A stretch of 64,000 nt of DNA from UBA9339 sp964535195 (GTDB lineage Bacteria; Pseudomonadota; Gammaproteobacteria; UBA9339), in contig CAZHSI010000002.1 of the NCBI GenBank assembly GCA_964535195.1, positions 1 to 64,000 of the forward strand, read 5' to 3'. This document shows positions 26,535 through 36,086 of the stretch, piece after piece. The position numbers were made by a program, and so were the translations under genes. Within the stretch, counting starts at the first letter, position 1. Each line of letters opens with the position of its first letter. The notes under the pieces were generated by a model, which worked only from the letters and a program-made list of their open reading frames with translations, searched no databases and had not been told where the DNA came from.

Positions 26535-26966
26535 TTAGTTTTCATCAGAATAACTATTTAACCACTCTTCAAGGATAAGCTTTGCCGCCAAACTATCCAC
26601 AGATTCACTCTGTAATGCTTTATAGCCACCACGCTCAAAAATCTCTTCTCGAGCTGCTTTGGTAGTTAAACGCTCTTCACCAGCATAAACTGGCAATTGA
26701 TAACGCTGGTTAAGCTCTTTAATAAAACCCTTAGCAAGGGGCGTAACTTTAAGATCCCTCCCATCAATTTGATATGGTACCCCCACTACCATCGCCCTTG
26801 GTTGCCAATTTTTTACTAACTTATCGATCTCATCCCATGGCGGAATTGCATTTTTAGCAAGGAGGGGAGACAGCACGGTGGCGCTTCTCGTAATTCTTTG
26901 GCCAACAGCTACGCCAATATTTCTGGTACCGTAATCAAATGCCAAGTAAATAGTTTTTTCGCCCAT
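26535..26966 (-). CDS. ruvX: YqgF/RuvX, putative pre-16S rRNA nuclease
   Basis: RNase H-fold protein implicated in 16S rRNA 5' maturation. Length is 143 residues. The N-terminal AFDYGTRNIGVAVGQ carries the first catalytic Asp, followed by VVGVPYQIDG, and ESVDSLAAKLILEEWL near the end. Lies between the MFS gene and rpe with short gaps, presumably one transcript. Confidence 0.95.
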   Translation of the reverse strand: MGEKTIYLAFDYGTRNIGVAVGQRITRSATVLSPLLAKNAIPPWDEIDKLVKNWQPRAMVVGVPYQIDGRDLKVTPLAKGFIKELNQRYQLPVYAGEERLTTKAAREEIFERGGYKALQSESVDSLAAKLILEEWLNSYSDEN

Positions 26967-26987
26967 AGAGCTAACCCCAAAAACAAA

Positions 26988-28280
26988 TTACAATTTTTTA
27001 TGTGACGGCCTGCAATGGGTTTCATTAACTAGCATTGAAGCAATTAAAGCAATTACTAAGCCTATCAGCATTAAATAATTGGCGCGTAAGAAGTCACTAG
27101 CAGCATAGGTCCTAACACCATCTATAACTTGTGGTCCACCCGCACTATCTAACAACCAACCAAAAAGCGGAACTAACATACCTCCTGACATTATTAAAAC
27201 GGAACTAAAACCAGTGGCGGTAGCAGTAATAGTATGCTGATTACTCTCCGCTATTACCGGATAGCCGATTACTTGTGAGCTAACAACTAACCCCAACGCC
27301 AAGTATAAACAAATCTCAAGCCAAAAAGGTAAAGTTGGAGCAAATACTACAATAGACATCATCACCATAGATAATACTGCCCCCATGATCATAGGCAATT
27401 TACGCAATTTAAGCCGATCAGAGATTATTCCTGCTAATGGTGAGCCAATCATCATACCAATAAACATCATAGTAATTATTAAGCTTGCTTGTACTAAACT
27501 AAAATTATGAATCTGGGTTAAATATGGCCCTCCCCAAGCGCCACCTAAAATAAAAAGGGGAAGATTGATAAAGCTAATATAAATTCCACATAGCCAATTT
27601 TGTTTATTAGTAAGCACCATTCCCAATAAGTACCAAAAGCCTATTTTTTCAAGCTGGGTATGCTCGGTAACCTCAATTTTTTCTAACCCCTTAGGTTCGT
27701 CACGTACAATTAGTAACTGTAAGATAATTAAGATCACACCGAAAGCTGCAACCATCTGCATCGCCATACGCCATCCCATACTCTGGGTCAGTAAAGTTAG
27801 TGGGGTTTGCGCAAGAATACCTCCAAACATTGTCATGGTTACTATCACCCCAACTATTAATGCCATATGCCGTGGCTCGAACCAACGGGAAGCTAGTTTT
27901 ACGGCTGCTAAAAAAGCGAACGCCCCAGCAATCCCGGTAACAGCCCTCGCACCATTCATAACCCAAAAATTATCTGAAATGGAAAAAATATAGGTAGCAA
28001 CAATTGTTAAGGTAAACACCATAAATAATATCTTACGTACAGAAAATCTATCTAATAATGTCCCTGCAGGAAACAAAAACAGTACCGTACCATAAGAGTA
28101 ACAGGCATAAAGAGAACCAAGCTTCGCTGCACTAAAACCAAATTCTTTTACTAGCTCTGTGTTAATCGAACCAAATAGATTTATTTGAATAAACATATAA
28201 AGACTGAATAAAGCTGAGGTTAACACTACTAACCAAGAGGAAAATAAATGAGGCCTGGAATTATGAGCGTACGTTGACAT
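26988..28280 (-). CDS. MFS transporter, substrate unknown
   Basis: Inner-membrane major facilitator protein of 430 residues with about 12 hydrophobic helices. The loop 2-3 motif reads AGTLLDRFSVRK and the second-half counterpart reads AGIISDRLKLRK. It starts at ATG 28280 (MSTYAHN), 29 bases after the S41 pseudopeptidase gene. The family is broad, and intracellular gammaproteobacteria often carry several such carriers; I cannot name the substrate. Confidence 0.88.
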   Translation of the reverse strand: MSTYAHNSRPHLFSSWLVVLTSALFSLYMFIQINLFGSINTELVKEFGFSAAKLGSLYACYSYGTVLFLFPAGTLLDRFSVRKILFMVFTLTIVATYIFSISDNFWVMNGARAVTGIAGAFAFLAAVKLASRWFEPRHMALIVGVIVTMTMFGGILAQTPLTLLTQSMGWRMAMQMVAAFGVILIILQLLIVRDEPKGLEKIEVTEHTQLEKIGFWYLLGMVLTNKQNWLCGIYISFINLPLFILGGAWGGPYLTQIHNFSLVQASLIITMMFIGMMIGSPLAGIISDRLKLRKLPMIMGAVLSMVMMSIVVFAPTLPFWLEICLYLALGLVVSSQVIGYPVIAESNQHTITATATGFSSVLIMSGGMLVPLFGWLLDSAGGPQVIDGVRTYAASDFLRANYLMLIGLVIALIASMLVNETHCRPSHKKL

Positions 28281-28309
28281 AGAGGGTTTTCTCCAATTTA
28301 TGTTGTAAA

Positions 28310-29647
28310 TTATCTAGTCACATTCTGACTCTTCAGTATATGCAAAGCTTCATATAACTGATAATCTTTGTAAGCTAAAGCTAGTTCGGCCTTCGACTGT
28401 TTTTGCCGTCTTTCTATATTCTTAGACACATTAGAGCTACTAGCATCGCCATTTTGGATATGATCAACTAATGCTGCTTCATCAATTCGCGGAAAATCTT
28501 GGTCAGAATTATCATTCTGAGACAACCGAATATCCTCCACTGTAATATCAGGCTCAATACCTTTAGCCTGAATCGAACGGCCATGTGGCGTATAATAAAG
28601 TGCTGTGGTTAACTTAAGCGCGCTATCATCATCAATCGGAACTATTGTCTGCATCGAACCTTTACCAAAGCTTTTGGTGCCAACCAAAATAGCGCGTTTA
28701 TGATCTTGCAAGGCACCGGCAACAATTTCAGCAGCTGCTGCTGAACCCTCATTAATTAACAGCACGATAGGCACCCCAGACAAGATATCACCAGAGTTAG
28801 CTCTAGCAGCCATCGATTCTTCACCATTTTGACCTTTAGCATAGACAATTAAATCGTCATCCTTTAAAGAGTCGCTATCAAGAAAACTATCAGCCACCTG
28901 AATGGCCGGATCAGCTAAACCTCCGGGATTATTACGTATATCTAGTACCATCCCCTTTAAATCTGAGGTCTTAGCTACCCTCTTTAGCCGTTTAACAGCA
29001 TTCGCTAAATCTTTTACCGTTGACTCCTTAAATAAAGCTATCCTAATATAGCCATATCCTGGCTCGAGCATCTGCTCTTTTACATTGCGAAACTTAATTA
29101 ACTCACGACGTAAATTAAACACTAATGGTTTGGTTTCGTTTTTACGGATAACAACTAAGCGAACATTACTTCCCTTTTTCCCACCCAACATATTATTGGC
29201 ATCTACCGAACTCATGTCACGCACAAATTTATTATCAATTTGGACGATAGTATCGCCTGGTTTCATTCCCGCCCGATATGCAGGGGTATCATCAAGAGGG
29301 CTAATAACCTTGATAAAACCCTGATCAGCAATAATTTCAGCGCCAATATTTCCTGACCTACCCCAAGTAGTTTTTTTGAACTCTTGCAGCGCCTCTTTAT
29401 CCAGATATGCCGAATGTGGATCAAGACTAGCTAACATCCCGCTAATAGCTCGCGTAAATAACGTGGCATCATCACAAGACTTATAGTAATCATTTTTTAT
29501 AACGCCGATAACTCTAGCTAAACGTTGTAAATCATTAGCAGGTAAAATATTTCCATCTTTTTTTTCTGTGCCATAAGCCAACGAACTATTAAAGATTAAT
29601 AGGCTAGAAACAACACTAGCTAAGATTTTCATTGTTCTATTATTCAT
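28310..29647 (-). CDS. S41 C-terminal-processing-peptidase homologue lacking the catalytic Ser
   Basis: Paralogue of the gene just upstream (29790-31142). From ATG 29647 it has 445 residues: signal peptide (to about residue 26), N-terminal helical region, PDZ domain (about 85-170) and S41 domain. In this family the nucleophile is the third residue of SASASEI-like motifs and lies 25 residues before the Lys of FGKG. Here the motif reads GSAAAAEI: the nucleophile position, codon 28736-28738, residue 304, is Ala. The Lys and Gln of FGKGSMQ are present. It is predicted to be a pseudopeptidase, perhaps a partner or decoy of its neighbour; the neighbouring Ser (two residues earlier) is not at the usual catalytic spacing. 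An alternative start is ATG 29632. Confidence 0.85.
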   Translation of the reverse strand: MNNRTMKILASVVSSLLIFNSSLAYGTEKKDGNILPANDLQRLARVIGVIKNDYYKSCDDATLFTRAISGMLASLDPHSAYLDKEALQEFKKTTWGRSGNIGAEIIADQGFIKVISPLDDTPAYRAGMKPGDTIVQIDNKFVRDMSSVDANNMLGGKKGSNVRLVVIRKNETKPLVFNLRRELIKFRNVKEQMLEPGYGYIRIALFKESTVKDLANAVKRLKRVAKTSDLKGMVLDIRNNPGGLADPAIQVADSFLDSDSLKDDDLIVYAKGQNGEESMAARANSGDILSGVPIVLLINEGSAAAAEIVAGALQDHKRAILVGTKSFGKGSMQTIVPIDDDSALKLTTALYYTPHGRSIQAKGIEPDITVEDIRLSQNDNSDQDFPRIDEAALVDHIQNGDASSSNVSKNIERRQKQSKAELALAYKDYQLYEALHILKSQNVTR

Positions 29648-29731
29648 ATAGATAAAAATAACAAAGCATCCGTTTAAGTTATGAGCAACATAGCTACCCA
29701 TCACACCTTAACACCCTTTAATAACCCAATA

Positions 29732-29779
29732 CTCTGGTTTCTTGCGACCGGAGTTTACTGTTACGTAAATGAACCAGAG
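29732..29779. repeat. Nested hairpin between the two S41 genes
   Basis: Outer arms CTCTGGTT and AACCAGAG pair perfectly and the inner GTTTAC/GTAAAT pair also matches. The inner text TTGCGACCGGAGTTTAC resembles the hairpin near 39014. It could separate expression of the two paralogues. Confidence 0.5.
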
Positions 29780-29789
29780 CAATGTAGCT

Positions 29790-31142
29790 TCAGTTTAATT
29801 TACGAGTAGTGTTATGTCGCATTATGTTCTGACTCTTTAATATATGTAACGCCTCATACAGTTGATAATCTTTATATGCTAAAGCTAGCTCTTCCTTAGA
29901 TTGTTTCTGTTGTTTGTCTCTCCCCTTAGATACCAGCCCCCCTTCCTCTTCACTACTTGGAATGTGATCAACCAACGCCTCTTCGTCAATTCTTGGCAAC
30001 TCCTGCTCCACCTTACTACTATGCGAAAGCTGAATATTTTCAACATTAATGTCAGGTTCAATACCCGTAGCCTGAATAGAACGACCCAGTGGCGTATAAT
30101 AAAGAGCGGTTGTTAACTTGAGCGCGGTATCTCTATCGATAGGTATCACCGTCTGCATTGACCCCTTACCAAAGCTTCTCGTCCCAATTACTATCGCGCG
30201 TTTATGATCTTGCAAAGCGCCTGCAACAATTTCTGCAGCTGAAGCTGTACCAGCATTAATTAAGACCACGATAGGTACACCTGGCAACATATCACCGTGA
30301 GTTGCCTTATCTGACATTAATTCTCTATTATTTTGACCTTTAGCATAAACAATAAGGTTACTATCTTTTAATGAAGTCACATCAAGAAAATCGTCAGCCA
30401 CTTGTACCGCAGAACTAACTAATCCACCTGGATTATCCCGCACATCTAAAATTACTCCCTTAAGCCCATTCCTAGACACCCTTTGCAGACGACGAATCGC
30501 CTTGATCATGTCTCCTTCGGTAGGCTCTTGAAACTCAGCTAACCTAATATAACCATAGCCTGGTTCTAAAATCCTCTCTTTTACAGTTTTAATTTTGATA
30601 ATCTCACGGCGGAGGTTAAAAACCAGGGGCTTACTTACATTTTCGCGTACGACAGTTAAAGTAACCATTGTGCCTTTCTGTCCCCTCATCATATTGGCAG
30701 CTTCCATTGAGGACATATCACGAACAAATTTATTATTAATTTGAATAATTACATCACCTGACTTAATACCAGCACGGTATGCGGGAGTATCATCAAGGGG
30801 ACTAATTACCTTGATTAAACCTTTATCAGAAATAAATACAACACCAATCCCACCAAGCTTACCCAGCGTCGTTATTTCTAAAGTATTTAATGCCTCTTTA
30901 TCCAAATAAGCCGAATGCGGATCAAGACTAGATAACATGCCGCTAATAGCGCGCGTAAATAAAGTGGTATCGTTAAAAGATTTATAATAGTTCTTTTTTA
31001 TAATAGTAATAACTTGGGCAAAACGTTTTAAGTCATCCGCTGACAAAACAGTTTCACTTTGGTCTTTACCATTAAACGCCGATACACAATTAAAAGTTAA
31101 AAGACCCAAAATAATTAGCCAAAATAGCAATATTCTTTTCAT
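29790..31142 (-). CDS. S41 C-terminal processing peptidase (CtpA type), intact catalytic site
   Basis: Periplasmic protease that trims or degrades envelope proteins. Length is 450 residues. It has a signal peptide (1-22), a PDZ domain (about 85-170) with GIGVVFIS and TPAYRAGIKSGD, and an S41 domain. The motif GTASAAEI gives the nucleophile Ser301 (codon 30240-30242), 25 residues before Lys326 in FGKGSMQ, the standard Ser-Lys geometry. It starts 15 bases after envC, as in many gammaproteobacteria where envC and ctp adjoin. Its downstream tandem copy has lost the Ser. Confidence 0.94.
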   Translation of the reverse strand: MKRILLFWLIILGLLTFNCVSAFNGKDQSETVLSADDLKRFAQVITIIKKNYYKSFNDTTLFTRAISGMLSSLDPHSAYLDKEALNTLEITTLGKLGGIGVVFISDKGLIKVISPLDDTPAYRAGIKSGDVIIQINNKFVRDMSSMEAANMMRGQKGTMVTLTVVRENVSKPLVFNLRREIIKIKTVKERILEPGYGYIRLAEFQEPTEGDMIKAIRRLQRVSRNGLKGVILDVRDNPGGLVSSAVQVADDFLDVTSLKDSNLIVYAKGQNNRELMSDKATHGDMLPGVPIVVLINAGTASAAEIVAGALQDHKRAIVIGTRSFGKGSMQTVIPIDRDTALKLTTALYYTPLGRSIQATGIEPDINVENIQLSHSSKVEQELPRIDEEALVDHIPSSEEEGGLVSKGRDKQQKQSKEELALAYKDYQLYEALHILKSQNIMRHNTTRKLN

Positions 31143-31157
31143 ATATACACACTAAAC

Positions 31158-32291
31158 CTAACGACACCACCCTGCTGGGTCTATTGGCTTACCATTATAA
31201 CGAATGGCAAAATAAAGCGCATAATTTTCACTATCACTTTTCCCTACTGTAGCAACCACCTCACCAGCTGCAACTAAGTCATTTAACTTCTTTCGAAAAC
31301 TGCTATTATATCCGTATAAACTCATATAACCACTTCCATGATCAATAATCAAGAGCAAACCATATCCAGTCAACCAGTCTGCGTATACTACTTTACCCGC
31401 AGACGCTGCCCGAACCTCCTGTTTCATAGCAGCACGAATAATCACGCCGCTCCATTTCCAAGAACTTTGTTCAATCGGACTACCAAAGTGGGTGGTAATT
31501 GTACCTGCAGTTGGCCAAACAAAATCTTGGCAAAACTTAGCTTTTAAACCTGATGACATAGTAAATTTATGTTGGGTTAAGACACCAACTAGTCTTTCTA
31601 AGTTTTGCTTAGCATTTAAAAGCTGTTTTAATCGGTTATTTTGCTTGGCGATTTTATCCTTTAATGAATCTCGAATCTGACAACGCTCTTTGTTGGTTGT
31701 TTCTAACTCTAACTTCTGCCGTGCTTGTTTTTTCTCTAATTTTGCAAACGTCTCAGCTTGCCTACTAATTTCTCTGCGATTTTTTTCGAGACGCTCTAAG
31801 GTTGTCTTCAGACCAGTCATTTGCTCAAGACGTGCCATAAAAATATAGCGGTGATATACTAAAATTAATGCTGGAGTTATTTTATCTTCACCCCTTAAAA
31901 TAATTTTAAAATAACTCGGCTGTATAACCTGATTAGCCAAGTTAATCTGTGAGACAAGCTTATCTTGTGAATCTTTTAGTTTAGCCTGCTGATTAACTTG
32001 ATCTTTGGTAAGTTTAGTTAAAGCACTTTTTTGCCGTTTAAGATTTCTGGTGGTTTCTTTCAGTTCGCCACTTAAAACTTTAATCCTTTTTTTAAGAGTA
32101 TTTAACTGTTGCTCAACTGAAGTTTGTTCATGCTCTTTTTTGGTAATATCGATTTTAACCCTAGTAATCTGACTTAATACCTGAACAAGTTTAGTATTAT
32201 TATCTGCCGCATTAACCATGCCCCATAAAAACACTAAGCAGAAAAAAACAACTATGCGTCCTTTTGGTACCAATAATGTAACTACTTTCAT
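31158..32291 (-). CDS. envC: EnvC-like coiled-coil protein with degenerate LytM domain
   Basis: Periplasmic activator of cell-wall amidases at division. From ATG 32291 (MKVVTLLVPKGR) it has 377 residues, with a signal-anchor region (to about 30), a long coiled coil (about 35-240) and a C-terminal M23/LytM domain (about 255-377). The zinc-site positions are substituted: the HxGxD region reads WSGVIIRA, the HxH region reads YGYN and the last reads LYFAIR. That matches non-catalytic EnvC. An in-frame ATG at 32324 would overlap gpmI; 32291 is preferred because the signal-like segment follows directly. Confidence 0.9.
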   Translation of the reverse strand: MKVVTLLVPKGRIVVFFCLVFLWGMVNAADNNTKLVQVLSQITRVKIDITKKEHEQTSVEQQLNTLKKRIKVLSGELKETTRNLKRQKSALTKLTKDQVNQQAKLKDSQDKLVSQINLANQVIQPSYFKIILRGEDKITPALILVYHRYIFMARLEQMTGLKTTLERLEKNRREISRQAETFAKLEKKQARQKLELETTNKERCQIRDSLKDKIAKQNNRLKQLLNAKQNLERLVGVLTQHKFTMSSGLKAKFCQDFVWPTAGTITTHFGSPIEQSSWKWSGVIIRAAMKQEVRAASAGKVVYADWLTGYGLLLIIDHGSGYMSLYGYNSSFRKKLNDLVAAGEVVATVGKSDSENYALYFAIRYNGKPIDPAGWCR

Positions 32292-32313
32292 GGCCTTATT
32301 TAACAAATCACCA

Positions 32314-33900
32314 TCATCCGTCATTGCTTGGTTTGCCACTCTCTACGTCAGATCCTAACTTCACCATACTTTCCCCCGTCATCTCATGTGGCTTAGCAAC
32401 CCCCATAAGATATAAAAGCGTTGGGGCAACATCAATTAATTTCCCCTCATTTTTAGTCACGGTTGCTGGGCGCCCTACATAAATAAATGGAACCAAATCA
32501 GTGGTATGTGCCGTATGTGGTTGTCTGGTCGTGGGATCGATCATTTGCTCGGCATTACCATGGTCAGCAATAATAACTAATTCACCACCAATTTCTCTTA
32601 AAACTTCAACAACACGCCCCAAGCAAGAATCAACGGTCTCCACAGCTTTTACTGTCGCAGCAATATTACCAGTATGCCCAAGCATATCTGGATTAGCATA
32701 ATTACAAACAACAACATCATATTTTTGTGAGCGCAAAGCCTCAAGCAGTTTTTCTGTAACTGCAAGCACACTCATCTCTGGCTCAAGATCGTAGGTAGCA
32801 ACCTTTGGCGATGGCACCAAAATACGTTCCTCCTTGGGAAACGGTTGTTCTCTACCGCCATTAATAAAATAAGTAACATGTGCATACTTTTCAGTTTCAG
32901 CTATCCTTAACTGTGTAAGGTCATTTTTAGCAACTACTTCACCAAAGATATTAGTTAGATCTTCTGACGGGTAAGCAACCTGGGCTTTTAAGTCGGCAGC
33001 ATACTCCGTCATGGTTACATAAGAGGTAAGCTTAGGCACAAACTCTCGTTTAAAACCACTAAACTGTGGATCAATAAAAGCATAACTAATTTCTCGCCCA
33101 CGGTCAGAACGGAAATTCATAAAAACTATGGCGTCGTCATCTTTTACTGTAATTGGCTGCTCATTTACTCCATAAATTGCCGTTGGTTTTACAAATTCAT
33201 CTGTTTCACCTCTAGCATACGCTGCTTCTAAAGCTACTTTAGCATCTTCAGCATGAAATTCTGACTTACCTAAAGTAAATAAATCATAAGCCGCCTGCAC
33301 CCTTTCCCACCGCTTATCACGGTCCATACCATAGTAACGACCACCGATAGAAGCAATCTTACCCGCACCTAATTGCTGCATCTTGCGCAACATTAACTGA
33401 ATCGGCTCCAAGGCTGACTTTGGCGGCGTATCACGCCCATCAAGAAAAGCATGAACGTAAACGTTTTTTATGCCGCGGTTTACAGCTAATTCCACCATCG
33501 CTTCAATATGAGTATTACGACTATGAACACCACCATTAGAAAGTAAACCTAAAATGTGCAAAGAACTACCTTTGGCTATAACCTCATCTACAGTTTTATT
33601 TAAAACTGGATTTTTAAAAAACTCTCCACTTTCGAGAGCTAAATCGATTTTAGTAAGATCTTGTAATACACTACGACCCGCACCGATATGTAAGTGTCCA
33701 ACCTCAGAATTACCCATCTGACCACGAGGTAAACCAACATCTAACCCTGACGCTGAAAGTAAAGCGTGAGGGAACTCTTGCCACAATTTATCAAAATTTG
33801 GTTTATTTGCCATGGCAATAGCGTTACCATCAGCGTCTTTTCGATATCCCCAACCATCAAGAATCATCAGCATCGTTGGACGACATTTTAACTTGTTCAT
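32314..33900 (-). CDS. gpmI: Cofactor-independent phosphoglycerate mutase
   Basis: Glycolytic enzyme that interconverts 3- and 2-phosphoglycerate using Mn and a phosphoserine. Length is 528 residues, slightly long. LMILDGWGY opens the alkaline-phosphatase fold, and the catalytic Ser is residue 65 in GNSEVGH. FLDGRDTPP, MNFRSDRGRE and the metal motifs ADHGNAEQM and HTAHTTD are intact. First gene of the long minus-strand run gpmI-envC-ctp-ctp-MFS-ruvX-rpe-folD. Confidence 0.97.
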   Translation of the reverse strand: MNKLKCRPTMLMILDGWGYRKDADGNAIAMANKPNFDKLWQEFPHALLSASGLDVGLPRGQMGNSEVGHLHIGAGRSVLQDLTKIDLALESGEFFKNPVLNKTVDEVIAKGSSLHILGLLSNGGVHSRNTHIEAMVELAVNRGIKNVYVHAFLDGRDTPPKSALEPIQLMLRKMQQLGAGKIASIGGRYYGMDRDKRWERVQAAYDLFTLGKSEFHAEDAKVALEAAYARGETDEFVKPTAIYGVNEQPITVKDDDAIVFMNFRSDRGREISYAFIDPQFSGFKREFVPKLTSYVTMTEYAADLKAQVAYPSEDLTNIFGEVVAKNDLTQLRIAETEKYAHVTYFINGGREQPFPKEERILVPSPKVATYDLEPEMSVLAVTEKLLEALRSQKYDVVVCNYANPDMLGHTGNIAATVKAVETVDSCLGRVVEVLREIGGELVIIADHGNAEQMIDPTTRQPHTAHTTDLVPFIYVGRPATVTKNEGKLIDVAPTLLYLMGVAKPHEMTGESMVKLGSDVESGKPSNDG

Positions 33901-34047
33901 AGTGCATCTCTAGAGATTTATTTATGTAGCGTCATTGTAACGCCAATCCCAATAAAATAAAGTTTTTTTTAACCTTATTCTTAGGTTGTTAGATCACTTT
34001 AAAGTAGATATACTTGCCTTAATTGAAAAATTTAATAAGCCCATTTT

Positions 34048-34476
34048 ATGATAACAAAAATCTTACAATTCATCCAAAATCACTGGTGGCTATGTGCAAT
34101 AACTGGCGTGATTTTAGTGCTAATAATCGCTGAGGAATTAATAAACAAATTACGTGGCATACCAAAACTATCACCCCAGGAAACAGTATTAGGACTTAAC
34201 CGAGGAAATATTATAGTTATAGACTTGCGTAGTAAAACTGCTTTTGCTAGTGGCCATATCCTTGGAGCAATAAATGTTGTACCAAACGAAGTTGAGCAAA
34301 ACTTAAAAACTATTGCGGCTCATAAAGAACAAAACATAGTTTTAGTAAGTGATCGAGATACTGAAGTATCTGCTATGAACTCTAAATTAAAAGCTGCCGG
34401 CTGTACCAAAGTTTATACCTTAGCGGGTAGCTTAAATGCTTGGAAAGATGCCCGCTTACCTTTAAGCAAAATTTAA
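34048..34476 (+). CDS. yibN: Membrane-anchored rhodanese-like protein (YibN type)
   Basis: A 142-residue protein with one N-terminal membrane helix (about 12-30) and a rhodanese domain (about 42-138). VIDLRSKTAFASGHILGA and the LAGSLNAWKDARLPL end are clear. The active-site loop reads VSDRDTE, with no Cys, so sulfur transfer is not expected. YibN-type proteins next to secB and gpmI are the same in this respect. secB follows after 28 bases. Confidence 0.85.
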   Translation: MITKILQFIQNHWWLCAITGVILVLIIAEELINKLRGIPKLSPQETVLGLNRGNIIVIDLRSKTAFASGHILGAINVVPNEVEQNLKTIAAHKEQNIVLVSDRDTEVSAMNSKLKAAGCTKVYTLAGSLNAWKDARLPLSKI

Positions 34477-34504
34477 TCAATAATTAGGAGGCTCGTAAAA
34501 ACAC

Positions 34505-34954
34505 ATGACACAAACAACACCATCTTCACAATCACAACATGAGTTCGCTATCCAACGTATTTATACCAAAGATATTTCATATGAAGCCCCTCACACTCCC
34601 GACACCTTTACTACAGAATGGGCGCCGCAAGTTGAGCTAAATTTACAAACCGAATCTAAAAAGCTAGCGAATGACTCTTATGAGGTGATACTACATGTCA
34701 CCACTACGGTGAAACTCAAAGACAAAGTAGCCTTCCTAGTTGAAGTTAAACAAGCTGGAATTTTTATTATCAAAGGCTTTGCTGAAGACAAAATCGATCC
34801 GATGCTTGGTAGTTTCTGCCCCAACATTCTCTTTCCCTATGCCCGTGAACTAATTTCAGAAACCATCTGTCGTGGTAACTTTCCTCCATTATATTTGGCG
34901 CCAATTAATTTCGATGCTTTTTATGAGGAACAAGTTAAACAAAGAAAAAAATAG
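34505..34954 (+). CDS. secB: SecB, protein-export chaperone
   Basis: Cytosolic tetrameric chaperone that holds preproteins unfolded and hands them to SecA. Length is 149 residues. The FAIQRIYTKDISYEAP and LGSFCPNILFPYARE segments are family signatures. The gene has an AGGAGG-type ribosome-binding site about 13 bases before ATG. grxC, often between yibN and secB, is absent here. Confidence 0.97.
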   Translation: MTQTTPSSQSQHEFAIQRIYTKDISYEAPHTPDTFTTEWAPQVELNLQTESKKLANDSYEVILHVTTTVKLKDKVAFLVEVKQAGIFIIKGFAEDKIDPMLGSFCPNILFPYARELISETICRGNFPPLYLAPINFDAFYEEQVKQRKK

Positions 34955-35106
34955 ATCCGGGTGATAAAGTTCAACACAAAATGTGCACTTTATTAAACGT
35001 GAAGGTCGGTGATCAAAAAAACTTAGGGGTAGCAGTAGCAAAAACTATTTCTAGTGTTTTCTCTTTCTCTTGGATTAATAAGGAGCTGGCCTTAATAGTT
35101 AGATTT

Positions 35107-35130
35107 CCCCTAATTTATCTAAATTAGGGG
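35107..35130. terminator. Hairpin between convergent secB and rpoH
   Basis: Perfect 10-base arms CCCCTAATTT and AAATTAGGGG over the loop ATCT. There is no long T-run on either side, so it may act as a Rho-independent terminator only weakly or simply protect 3' ends. It lies 62 bases from the end of rpoH. Confidence 0.55.
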
Positions 35131-35191
35131 ACTAGAATTGGCATATGTCGCTTTGGAGTATACAGCAAGTGAGTTGCTCATAACGGCAAGG

Positions 35192-36076
35192 TTAAATATT
35201 AGATAGCTCTAGTTTCAATTTTTTAATAACATCAACCTCAATCTGGCGAACACGCTCAGCAGAAATATTATATTTTGCTGCAAGCTCATGCAAAGTAGCT
35301 TTCTTTTCACGAAGCCACCGGGCTTCTAAAATCTCACGACTTCGCTTGTCAAGCTTAGATATAACTTCAGCTAAACCAACGGTCTTAATCTTAGCAACCT
35401 CAGATTCAACAATTTCATCTACTGGATTTAAAGTATCTGCAGTTAAATAATGAGCTGGGTTAACGGTCCCATCGAATCCAACCTCATCATCACCCTCATT
35501 ATCAAAAGTAAGATCAGAATGATACATCCTAGCCTCCATAGCACGCACCTCTTCAGGTGCAACCTTCAATTCCTTGGCAATATCTAACACTTCTTCATTA
35601 CTAAACCAATTTAATTTCTTAGCAGCGCGACGTAAATTAAAAAATAATTTTCGCTGAGCCTTGGTGGTAGCAATTTTTACAATTCGCCAATTACGCAAAA
35701 CAAACTCATGAATTTCAGCTTTAATCCAATGGATAGCAAATGACACCAAACGCACTCCTACGCTGGGATCAAAACGCTTAACAGCTTTCATCAAACCAAT
35801 AGTACCCTCTTGAATCAGATCAGCTTTTGGTAAACCATATCCAAGGTAACCCTTGGCAACATGCACTACAAATCGTAGATGTGACAAAACCAAAGCTCGC
35901 GCAGCCTCTAAATCGCCGTTACGGCGAAATTTAGTAGCAAGTGCTAATTCTTCAGCAGCAGTTAACATTGGGATTTGATTGACCCAATAAATGTATGCAT
36001 CTATACTTCCTACTGAAGGACAAGCCATCATCGCCTTCATTGCATCTACTGTATTACTTTGCTTTAGCTTGTTCAT
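35192..36076 (-). CDS. rpoH: RpoH, heat-shock sigma factor sigma-32
   Basis: Directs RNA polymerase to chaperone and protease promoters under heat shock. Length is 294 residues. Region 2 reads ADLIQEGTIGLMKAV and VRLVSFAIHWIKAEI; the RpoH box QRKLFFNLR, bound by FtsH/DnaK, is intact, and the region 4 helix-turn-helix is LHELAAKYNISAERVRQIE. Its ATG lies only 10 bases after an exact CIRCE operator. Convergent with secB. Confidence 0.97.
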   Translation of the reverse strand: MNKLKQSNTVDAMKAMMACPSVGSIDAYIYWVNQIPMLTAAEELALATKFRRNGDLEAARALVLSHLRFVVHVAKGYLGYGLPKADLIQEGTIGLMKAVKRFDPSVGVRLVSFAIHWIKAEIHEFVLRNWRIVKIATTKAQRKLFFNLRRAAKKLNWFSNEEVLDIAKELKVAPEEVRAMEARMYHSDLTFDNEGDDEVGFDGTVNPAHYLTADTLNPVDEIVESEVAKIKTVGLAEVISKLDKRSREILEARWLREKKATLHELAAKYNISAERVRQIEVDVIKKLKLELSNI

Positions 36077-36086
36077 GATCTGGATA

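Noticed and set aside
24986..33900. Genomic island around the MFS transporter and S41 genes
   Set aside because: The neighbours are core genes in short-gap same-strand order, with no integrase, tRNA junction or shift in composition.
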